Below are positions 54,915 to 64,000 of a stretch of 64,000 nt of DNA, in pieces. Under the pieces are notes generated by a model. It made no database searches and was not told the origin of the DNA. It saw nothing but the letters and a program-made list of their open reading frames with translations. Position 1 is the stretch's first letter, and each line of letters opens with the position of its first letter. The translations under genes were made by a program, and so were the position numbers. This stretch comes from Oidiodendron maius Zn. Its lineage: Eukaryota; Ascomycota; Leotiomycetes; Myxotrichaceae. The stretch covers positions 1,860,001 through 1,924,000 of the forward strand of contig KN832872.1 in the NCBI GenBank assembly GCA_000827325.1. The letters are read 5' to 3'.

Positions 54915-55944
54915 TGAGGTACATTGTTATTTCCCCACAAGATAGGGAAACAAGTAAAAAATGTAAACAACGAAGTTAGACTAATATAGATTTGCTACAG
55001 CGTATTCCGGGCAGATCTGGAGTAAAGCCGACCTGGTGCTTATAAGTACTGTGATAAACATCAGCTTCCCAGCCAAAATGCTCTACTGGCTCTGCCGTCT
55101 CTGCCGTTTCGGCGGTTGCAACTGGCGCAGAGGTGCTGTATTATGAGACGAAGACATACGCTTCCGATTAGAGCGGTGGACGAAAATTGTGGACAAAAAC
55201 ACAAATCCCTGTTGCCTGACACAGGCTGACCGACCCATGCTATGCCTACTTTGGGCATAACTTAGTGCACGGTGGCCAGCACCAAACATCTCAATCTGGG
55301 CTGTTAGCGTCGATTCTAGTGCTTGTTAGCGAGGGGATTAGTAGCTTAAAATTAGCCTTCGGTGATAGAGGGATAAGATGAGAAATATGGGTTCTTATAG
55401 AGATGGCGGTCTAAGAATGGGAGCTCAGATGATGCATATCTTCCGCTGCCTCCCGGCTTTGATCTTTGTCATTGGAATACATGCCGGAGAATAATTGTAC
55501 TCAGCCACTTAGCTTTGACGGAATATTAGTTAATTATAATCATGCGCGACCTCTTTCTCCTATATCGGCCAGGGTGTCTCGCTACTTCGAGTCCTTGATT
55601 AGCTATTACCCTAGATCTACTATCTTATTGCAGAACTCACACATGCTATTGCTTATGGCGGGCGTAAGCCCTGTCGAGCGGTCTATGGCAGTATTGCCGG
55701 GCCTTCCTCACAAGTGGTATTAGAAATCAATTATACATATAAGATCCTTGAACATCGTGCGGTATACGTTGACATATAGTGTCCACATGTCGTATGAGGG
55801 GTACCTGAATAAAATGCTTTCGATCCAACCTACTATCCTTTGTCGTCTTTATCTTCGTTCGGTTCAGCCTTCTTCCAAATTCCTGGAAGCCGGCCCTTAT
55901 CCATTAGTGTTTCCGCTCCCCAGGCGGTAAAATTGTCGCGGATC
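54915..55944. other. Gene-poor region
   Basis: Short frames only (for example 55466-55723). No recognisable product. Confidence 0.35.
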
Positions 55945-56600
55945 TCATGCGTAGTTGCACTGTGGAACTGAGCGTTTCCTCCATAGCGGAGAAAATATGA
56001 CGCGGCTCCAGATTAATTCTATCGTACTCTCCAAGAAGCTCGTGAAACACAGTATAACGTATAAATTGAAGAATCTTTCGCTATGCCTCGCAATTCTTAT
56101 AGGTGCAACGATATATGACAAAGCCCCAGGTCTGACCCTTCTTGATCGCTTCATCAGCACCAAACCAATCTGTCAGGTCCAAGTATAGAAGCCGGCGGAG
56201 TTTGTATTGCCTCTGGGTTCCCACTGTTATAGCTTTCTGCAAATGCGATACCAATGCCTACCTGAGATAGCAGTGCCTGTGGGGTGGCTTGAAGTTGCTT
56301 GCGGTGAATGAAATTGATCGAGCCAGTTCCCACGAGCAGCTCTAAATGTGCAGTGAGAAGCATGGGAATGCCAACCTTACCCAAGATTTCGAATGCATTG
56401 ATTCGAGAACTGATTATCTTCTTACATCCACACAGCAACAGCGGCGCCGGCCCTGATAGACAATGTGTACGCGGAAATAGCAGAGGCGATCGGGGTGATT
56501 CCAGGGAAATAGGGGCTCGCTTGAGCGGGTCCCATCCGAAGTTAATCCGGATCGGCATCGGCTTTGGTTCACATTCTGCCGACAATATTTTCATCGCGAG
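55945..56600 (-). pseudogene. Decayed gene remnant
   Basis: Minus-strand fragments in different frames keep short readable pieces, such as LDLTDWFGADEAIKKG and WGFVIYRCTY, a phrase common in a fungal family of unknown function, and upstream GITPIASAISAYTLSIRAG. Several stops interrupt it. No complete gene can be drawn. Confidence 0.45.
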
Positions 56601-56730
56601 AGTCTATCAGTGAGCAAGTCTAATATCAACTATGCGCAACTGGAAATGCCACAACTATTATAGAAGCACTCCCTCTGGAAGCTGAGATTTCTACTTCTTC
56701 CTCGCCCATAGTTGTAACCCATCCGTCACA

Positions 56731-57384
56731 ATGTCAATCGCGACGCCCGCAAAACCCCCGTCTCCCCCTAGCACAGCAACGCCCTCTGCCGCCGACCAGA
56801 GGAAACTCCTCCACAATCTTGCTGTCGCAGGCCTCGTCGTCTGCCCCGCCATAATCCTCCTTCCACCCCGCAAACTCGACCTCTACACCATGGCGCTGCT
56901 CACCGGCACCTTCGTATCCGCCAACCATCTCACAACCCACTATTCTGGCCGCGACTTCGCAACGCGCTGGGGCGAGCGCTTCAACTCGGTCGCTAACACG
57001 GGCGAACTCCCTCCCAAGGCCGCCGAAATGCAGGAGCGCTTAAGACATGAGCGTCAGGCGCGGGATCGGAAATTCGAGAGGCAGGCGATGGGAAAGAGCG
57101 AAGGTACGACGACGAGTTCGATTGTGGAACAGGTGGAGAGTAAGATGCGAGAGGAGAAGGAGAGGAGTTTTCTGAAGAAGGTGTGGTATGGCGAGGAGGG
57201 AGAGGATTGGAAGCAGAAGAGGAAAGAGAGAGAGAGCAAGGCGCTGGCGGAAGGGAAGGGGTATAGTGATTTGATCGTGGATCAGATTTGGGAGGTGTGG
57301 AATTGGGCAGGTGAAAAGGGGAAGGGTGAGGGGGAGAAAAAGACAGAGGAGGAGGTGAAAAAGAAAGAGGAGGGAAAGAAATAA
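56731..57384 (+). CDS. Conserved fungal membrane protein (rhomboid-related annotation)
   Basis: One exon, 217 residues. Two hydrophobic segments (LAVAGLVVCPAIILLPP; LYTMALLTGTFVSANHL) follow a Pro/Ser-rich start. A charged coiled tail follows (MQERLRHERQARDRKFERQ, SFLKKVWYGEEGEDWKQKR) and ends in Lys/Glu repeats. Similar fungal proteins are often named rhomboid family membrane protein, but no catalytic Ser/His motif is present here, so I call only a small two-pass membrane protein, possibly mitochondrial. Confidence 0.7.
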   Translation: MSIATPAKPPSPPSTATPSAADQRKLLHNLAVAGLVVCPAIILLPPRKLDLYTMALLTGTFVSANHLTTHYSGRDFATRWGERFNSVANTGELPPKAAEMQERLRHERQARDRKFERQAMGKSEGTTTSSIVEQVESKMREEKERSFLKKVWYGEEGEDWKQKRKERESKALAEGKGYSDLIVDQIWEVWNWAGEKGKGEGEKKTEEEVKKKEEGKK

Positions 57385-57815
57385 GTGCAGTGTATTTTAC
57401 GGATACAGCTAAAGAGGAGGAAACCTACGACTGGTTCGATTGCGTGGAACCATGATGAAGGACACGCATTTTATGAGAACAATCCTGGTCGAAGATTGAA
57501 GAGATAATGGCATACTGGGATTTGATGGCCCGAGGTATGGATGTACGCATATTCGGGAGTTCAAGGATAGAGGCAGTGTATCAACACCACATGTACAATT
57601 TTGGATTTGTCTGGGACAATACCCTACTACTTAGACTATGGAACATTGAACAAGATATTTATTCGTGCAATCAAGGACACTTGATATACATGAATGTTGA
57701 TCATGTCAATATGTACAATCAATTTTAGACGCCAATGCTATGCCCAGCCAGATGAATTTGCAGCTCGCGCCCATTAAAGTGTTTTATAACCCACGCAAAG
57801 ATGCCATTCACCCCT
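57385..57815. other. Convergent intergenic region
   Basis: 430 bases between two stops. A 73-codon frame at 57507 is not supported. Confidence 0.4.
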
Positions 57816-59183
57816 TCACTCAGCTCTGAGCTTCTTACTCTTCCCTTCGTCTCCGTATTTCTCTGCCTTCCTCTTTTTACTCTTCCTTCCGTCCTTCACC
57901 CCCGCCTCCCCAGACGTAGCCGCAGCTGCTTCAGTTGCTTTTTCTACGTAGCCGAACTCAAGTCTCTGCTTTTTCTTGAACGAATCAATGATCGCCTGAA
58001 TACCATCGCTTTCCCTCTTTCTCTTGCTCTTCTCCTTCCTCGTCAGCTTGATCTTTCCTCCTTTTTGTTTCTGCTCGTCTTCCATAGCCGTCCGCTCCTG
58101 CTCCTCTTTCTGCTTTGCTTTTAGCCCGGCCTCGACTTCGGCGTGTAATTGCGCTTCCACCGCTGTGAAGTCGAAACTCGACGGATCAACAGTTGCCGAC
58201 TTTGACTTCTTGGCTGAGCTTGGCTCTTCTGTCTCTTCTTCACTGGATCGTTTCTTACTCTTCTTTGCGGGCGTCGGATCTGCTGATGATGGATCCGCGC
58301 CTTTCTCTTTCTTCGACTTTTCCTCTTTCTTGCTCTTCTTTGGAGTCAATCCATTGATGTTTACCGGTGTGGGCTCTGTATCGATAACGAAGTATGGATT
58401 AGATTCAACATCCTTGGGCTCTCCCTCTTCCACATCCTCTTCCGAACTGGAGGGTTCGGAGTCATCGCTGTCGCTGTCCTCGTCCTCGTCATCATCTTCG
58501 GATTCGGAATCAGCGGATGGACCGGAGGCTTCCGCCTTCTGTTTCATCGGAACTCCCCACAGCCGATCCAGCTTATTGTCATTCCAAAAGATCCCCTCTG
58601 CTTCGGCCTTCGCTTGTAGATTCGGGAGTAGCGGCTCAAACTTCAATCCTTTAACGCCAAGCCCGCTCTTATCTTTCTGCCAACTAGGGGGAATGATGGT
58701 CCTGCTAGCAAACCGAGCTGCAACAAGGGTCTCTCGCGCGCGATCTATCAAGCCGCACATTGTCCGCCATCTGCTATTTTCGTTCAGCTCAAACTGTCTG
58801 CGCTGCTCCCCAGTCATGCGATCCATCTCGCTCTTCATATCTTGCATAACTCGATCGAGACTATATTATAAAAAAGTCAGTGTGGTATGAGATAGAGTAG
58901 AGTGCAGGTAAGCCTACGCCTTGATGTGCGCCTCCAAATAACCCAGATGCTTCTTGAACAATGCCGGCCATTTTGCGTGAACCTTGCCATCGAAAATATC
59001 CTGCCCATATTCTCCCTTCTGAACGCCCTTAGACCACCCCTCCGGTTCTTTCGGCGATATCCCCTTTGCCTTTGCCTCGCGCGCAATAGCTCGTTGAGCT
59101 GCCTTCTTTGCTTTCTTCTCAGCCTTCCTAATCGCTACTTCGTGAGCCTCCTTCTCGGAGAGTGTTGGGCCTCGCTTGCCCAT
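57816..59183 (-). CDS. Lys/Glu-rich, probably nucleolar protein
   Basis: Two exons (59183-58918, 58860-57816) give 436 residues. The N-terminus is a basic helix (EKKAKKAAQRAIAREAKAKG), then a conserved-looking folded part (YGQDIFDGKVHAKWPALFKK, ENSRWRTMCGLIDRARETL). The second half alternates acidic and Lys-rich tracts with many KKSKK motifs. Composition and layout suggest a nucleolar or ribosome-biogenesis factor, but I do not recognise the family. The intron (57 bases) uses a gtaggc donor whose TAG would otherwise end the first frame. Confidence 0.75.
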
Positions 59184-60490
59184 ATTACTGATCGTGATAT
59201 GTAACGGTTAGGGAAAGTGTGCCATTGAGAGAGTTGTACATTGTGTGTATTGTCTGTGGGGTTGGTTCGGTGTGGTTAAAGTGTCGGTATAAATTTACGC
59301 GCGAGGCTGGGAACCCGTGCCAGTGGCTAGGGTGAGGGGGGGATGGCCGCCTCATTTACAGAGATTGTTCCTCCAACAGATATATGTTCCCTCGTGCCCT
59401 ACAATATCACCCATCACAGCTACACCTGCATGCGTACCATTTGGAAGATAATTACCCCGAAAACCACACAATTTGCGAGTTGTGTGGACGAGATGATTAT
59501 ATAAGCAGAATCGACAGATCTGGTGCATCTGGTGGATAACTTAGAGAAGGCTGAGACTTGCTGCTTTGGGATCCCAGCCTAAAGCCTTCCTCCTTCCATG
59601 ACAGAAGGACTGGCGAGAAGCAGCATGATGCAAATCAATACATGACCCTCAATTTCGCCTCAAACTGCGTGACAGTGGTGCAATATCTGCATTGAATAGA
59701 GAGAGCGTGATTGCTGCCATTATCACGAAAGCAACCATTGTTTGCTGAATAACAATTGCCGACATGCTGACAGCATACCCACGCCGACCCCAAAAATTTA
59801 AAGAGGCTCTATAGCACAATGTTCTACCTTCGAGTCTCTGCTTGCCTTGTGGTATAGCTTGGAACTCAAGTCACCCTCGGAGGCACAGTAATTCCCTTGC
59901 AGAGACGAGTGCTTCTGCCATTGGACACTCGAGTGAAATTAGTCAGAGATGCTAATTTTGATCTATATAGATTTGCAGATCCTTGTGGAATGGTACTTTG
60001 CTGTTTCTTATGACTGTTTCCTTTACTTCTTACGGATATTTCATTCACATCGGAGTGACCAAGGCAAGAAATGTTTCTCGGCTGGTGAGAAGTGGCCTTT
60101 AGAAAATCACTTGCTAAGTCTTTTGCGTTAAGAAGTCTTGGAGAGTTTATCAAGCTCCACTTAAGTACGAGGCAATGGGCAGAATAGTAATGCTGTATAG
60201 AAGAGACAAATACAAGTTAGTTAAGTGATGGTATATTACTATGATAGTTAAGGCATACAGATGCTCTTCCTTCGCATCCGGCCACTGTAATGAGAAGTGC
60301 TTCTCAATAAAGTTGTCAACGCCATCGCTATGCATGCAAATCCATCGTGTGACTGTCTACCGTAATACCCCTAAGCCAATTATCCTGTGCCAGACTCCGC
60401 TCCCACCACAGCTTGAAACAATAATACTTTGCCCGTGATATGCCTCCTATAACTGCGCCATCGCTCTGACAAATCCACCCCCACGCTAGT
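59184..60490. other. Intergenic, no gene seen
   Basis: About 1.3 kb. No frame, RNA gene or repeat is convincing. Confidence 0.4.
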
Positions 60491-62129
60491 CTAGTTGGAG
60501 GTGCTATTGCTGTTGGAGAGCACGATATTGCCAATGTTGCACCAGTTGTTCACGTTCTATACTAGTAATTAGACAAGAATAATGATAGATGTAGAGGGAG
60601 GTAAATAGAGATTGTAGAGAATGGATACACTTACAATGCAGCTCAAATACTTGCACCAGCTGCAAGTCTTCCTGTACTTGTAGAAGTTGTTTAACAGTAG
60701 AATAAACACGACAAACACGAAGACGAGACTCGCCGCGCGGACGAGCCACCAAGCCCACCACGCAGGCTTTCGACCCCGGAAGAAGGCAACAGGCTGCCTA
60801 AAGAAGCCTGCAAACCCGCCATTGCGATCACCGAAGTTTTTTGAGACTGGTGTATATGGTGGCTCGTCCTGGTGTGTTCGTTTCCGGAGCGCGTTAGGTG
60901 AACGTAGGATGCAAATTCCAATAACCAGGCCCATGAAGAAACCTCCGATATGAGAGAAGTTGTCTAAGCCAGGCAGTAAGCCAAGAACAAAGGAGATTAC
61001 TACGTCAAGAACTATGAATGCTAGGTCTCTCCACGGCTTGGGGCGATCTTGCCAGTTATAGAGTAGATCGAGTAGCGTTAATGCGATGATGCCGAAGAGC
61101 GCACCTGATGCACCGGTCGAGGCAATGCCTGGAGCAGCAAAATTTCCACCTAGAACGAAGCCAAATATACCACTAGAGAAGTACACGAGGAAGAAGCGGA
61201 TCGGTCCTATCGAGATTTCCATATCACGAGCCATAGTCAACTGCAGGAGCATGTTGAACCCAATGTGGATGAGCCCTGCATGCAGAAACATGGGGATGAT
61301 GAACCGGAACCACTGGTTGGGCTCTGGTTTCTGATGTATGCCCTCGGGGCTGTTGGCCACGGGGTTCGGAAAAGGATTTTGGAAGCCGCTGAAGCCACAC
61401 AACTCACCGAGAGAGCAGACCTGGACGTTCAAGTCGGTGGTATTTGGACACCCCCAGGCTATCTCTACATCGCTGTCTTGAATACCTGCGACGTTGTGCA
61501 TACACGGAACATATCTGGCTCCCATGTTGATGAGGACCCACGGTGACGGACCGATCATAGGATTGAACGAAGGGTGGATTTCGATGGGTGATTTTGTCAA
61601 CACAGCTATTGAGGTTAGCATTAGAACCACGTAGTGTACCCATCTGCATACCATTTTTTGCAATCTCTGCAATAAACACAGATATTTGAATCAGGGTCAG
61701 GGTATATACTACCCAAGGGACCTTTGCCAGCGGCGTCCTGAAGAACCCATTTTTGTTCCTCCGTGGCGGCGGCCCTCCCTCTCCCATAATGTTTGGAGGG
61801 GCATCGTACACATGGTCTGTAGGCTCATCGTCCTTTGCCGGGACAGCTGGGTGCTCCCGCAGAGGGATATCATCTCTGAACGAGGTCTGGGAGGCCCCTT
61901 GACCATAGTATCTGGCATCCTGTCCTAAAGTCGTCTGGCTATCGAATCCATGCGTGTCCATACCACCCAAGGGATATGAACTCTCAAACGGAGCCTCGTA
62001 GGGTGAAACAGGCGACTGCCCTGTTTGGTGAGAATGCGGATTGTAGGACTGGAAGCCATTATTCTGGTAGTGTGGTGCCTGGCCGTGGGACTGCGCAGTG
62101 TTTGTGTTGTAGTAATCGTTGGCAGCCAT
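60491..62129 (-). CDS. Rhomboid intramembrane serine protease
   Basis: Three exons (62129-61652, 61605-60635, 60556-60491) give 504 residues. A disordered Gln/Asn/Pro-rich cytosolic start of about 130 residues leads to a first membrane segment (VPWVVYTLTLIQISVFIAEI). The rhomboid core follows, with RFIIPMFLHAGLIHIGFNML, the catalytic Ser near residue 326 in GASGALFG, and the His near 378 in NFSHIGGFFMG. It is a secretory-pathway rhomboid that cleaves membrane substrates; in Aspergillus the relative RbdA supports SREBP activation in hypoxia. The last exon adds only 22 residues. Confidence 0.92.
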
Positions 62130-62840
62130 CGTAGAAAACGCTCACGACCCTGTCGTGTTCCACAGGCTGGGTTTCAAAGGCGCAGCACAATGTAACGACC
62201 GTTTAGTACTGGTAGTAGATGTCTTGAGGAAGGAGTTGTATTCGATGTAACGAGTCGTATGTGGAATTTAAATGACGGTGGGTAGCCCTAAGAAGCGCTT
62301 CGTATGCTATGGCGTAGGCACTGAATGAAATTGTCGTCGTGGAGAAGCAGTGCGCCAACCCGATATAGCAGCACAGCCCTGTGGAGGACGCGTTAGAGAC
62401 TCTGAGGGCCAAGATCATCAGGGGGCTCAGTCAATACGAAGAGTATTAGACCATGACTGGGGGGACGTGGCGATGATGGCGATGATGGCGATGCTGAGGA
62501 AGGGTATGTGGAATAACGCACATATAGGTACTCGTGGACAAACCTTGCAAGTATCAACGTTCCCGGATCTCAAACAGAATCCGGATGGCTCAGGGGCGAT
62601 TTGATACAAATTCGGAAGCACCCAGCACCCTGGAAATTTGATTATGTAATGCACACGCTTCAAGCTAAGTTAATTTATGTAATTTCACGTGAATAATCTA
62701 TCACGTCGCGTACACGCCGAAAGCCATAACGCGAATGTCGGTATCTTGTCTAGAGGCGTGAATGTTCGTTGCAACTCGAACTCCTGCCCTAACCTCGCCC
62801 GAACCTCCTTGGTAGCTCAAAGCTGTGATACCCCTCAAGC
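62130..62840. promoter_or_regulatory. Divergent promoter, rhomboid and POL3
   Basis: 710 bases between start codons. A GGCGATGATGGCGATGATGG repeat lies near 62467-62492, and an ACGCGT-like MluI box is not seen. No gene. Confidence 0.4.
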
Positions 62841-64000
62841 ATGGCCACAGCACGAGTTCCCCAGAAGCGAATTCTGGGCGATTCAACGAACACACAGCGC
62901 AACATCCCTTCCTCGCCTGCGTCGGCCAAGAAGCGAAAGCTCGAAACCGTTGCCTCGTCCCCCGCGGCGAGATTCAAGAGCTCTCAGAATGGGTCGAAAG
63001 GCAAGCTGGGCTCAAGCCAAGTTAAGAGCCATTTCGAATCTGAGGTTCTAGAGAAGATGACCCAAGATTTGGAGGGATTGAAGAGGAGTAATGCGGAGAA
63101 AGACCAGCAATGGGCCAGACCGGGTTTGGGGAGCTTCAACCCAGAGACAGATAATCTGATCTTTCAGCAGATAGAAGCTGAAGAGGGCACTTTGCACGGC
63201 GGCGGGAAGGCTACAGTGAAGCTCTTTGGCGTCACAGAGGCAAGTCATAGGCGTGACATAAAATCCTGCTACAACTGACCTTTTGCAGTCTGGAAATTCT
63301 GTTTTACTTCACGTAACTGACTTCATGCATTACTTGTATGTTGCAGCACCCATTGCCTTCAGTCGCCATGACTGTGATGCCTTTAAAACGTATCTCGAGG
63401 CTCAGGTCGGACAGTTCCAACCCACAATTCAGATGGTTCAGATGGTGATGCGAGAGAACTTATATGGGTTCCAGGGGAATCAGCAGAATCCGTATCTCAA
63501 GATTACGGTGACCGATCCCAAGCATATCAGTCGAGTGCGATCGAAAATAGAGAATGGGGAGGCAAATTGGAAAGGGATGTGGAAGGGGTCAGATGTCCTC
63601 ACCTTCGACATGATCCAATACGTCCTGAGATTCATGGTCGATTGCAAAGTGAGGGCATTCTTTCAAATTTTGGAAATAATTGCTAACCGGGTCAGATCTT
63701 TGGTATGTCTTGGGTCGAAGCGCCAGCTAAATCATACAAGCTCATCCCAGCAACCTTGCGACACTCCAACTGTCAGATAGAGGCAGAAATATCGTACCGG
63801 GATTTGCTTGCCCATGAACCCAAGGGTGCGTGGGCGAAGATGGCACCTCTTCGAATTCTCTCCTTCGATATCGAGTGCGCCGGCCGCAAGGGAGTGTTCC
63901 CAGAGGCAAATGTCGACCCAGTGATTCAAATTGCGAATGTCGTTACGCGGTATGGAGAGAAGAAGCCTTTTGTTCGGAATGTGTTCTGTTTGGATGAGAC
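62841..64000 (+). CDS. POL3: DNA polymerase delta catalytic subunit, 5' part
   Basis: Partial: exons 62841-63239, 63289-63648 and 63696 to the window edge. The Lys/Ser-rich start ([19 protein letters not shown]) precedes the family B N-terminal domain ([42 protein letters not shown]). The 3'-5' exonuclease motif I is [20 protein letters not shown], with the Asp-Ile-Glu. Intron 1 starts GCAAGT, a GC-AG intron after GAG; intron 2 is GTGAGG...CAG and joins into [14 protein letters not shown]. It replicates the lagging strand in the nucleus. Confidence 0.95.

Overview
The window is nuclear DNA of a filamentous ascomycete (Pezizomycotina). Most genes carry short introns of 45-65 bases with GT-AG ends, and 5' leaders are CT-rich. 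The conserved genes are typical of that group: an ergosteryl-aspartate synthase fusion, POT1, importin alpha, MKT1, MUB1/samB, EBP2, a rhomboid protease and DNA polymerase delta. I cannot fix the class or species from sequence alone. Every spliced model below was checked by hand for frame and splice consensus; none was tested against a database.

Layout. 0-3.3 kb: erdS, an aspartyl-tRNA synthetase fused to a DUF2156 transferase. 4.6-6.0 kb: an HNH-nuclease gene (HNH-A) with an unusual hairpin-rich 3' flank. 6.0-18.7 kb: an accessory metabolic block with an MCT-type transporter, three Zn2Cys6 regulators, a GMC oxidoreductase and a zinc alcohol dehydrogenase. 19.7-36.4 kb: mostly conserved genes (importin alpha, POT1, a ketopantoate reductase-like enzyme, a redox-dead PDI-like protein divergent from a prolyl-4-hydroxylase-like enzyme, MKT1, a 2OG oxygenase, MUB1). 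36.4-46.2 kb: a gene-poor, AT-rich accessory island with HNH-B, an intact Tc1/mariner element, a GC-rich RGG-type gene and a broken HNH-C. 46.4-49.9 kb: EBP2 and a gene with a copia-type protease-like domain. 50-56.6 kb: a second sparse island with two small Cys-rich genes, a broken F-box gene and decayed remnants. 56.7-64 kb: conserved genes, ending inside POL3.

Two observations stand out. First, HNH-A, HNH-B and the unrelated RGG gene end in the same roughly 250-320 base module, and HNH-C in a decayed copy. The module holds serial short hairpins whose arms change together between copies, plus a three-arm region in which any two neighbouring arms can pair. This looks like a conserved RNA or single-stranded DNA structure attached to a gene family, possibly a mobile or selfish unit. 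Second, a secreted prolyl-4-hydroxylase-like gene and a PDI-like gene share one 450-base divergent promoter. The PDI-like protein has lost its CxxC (it reads TEGS), lacks the second redox domain and ends in HDDL. That arrangement recalls the alpha and PDI-beta subunits of the animal collagen prolyl hydroxylase.

The 6-19 kb block reads as a small inducible catabolic or detoxification cluster rather than a synthase-driven one, since it has no PKS, NRPS or terpene synthase.
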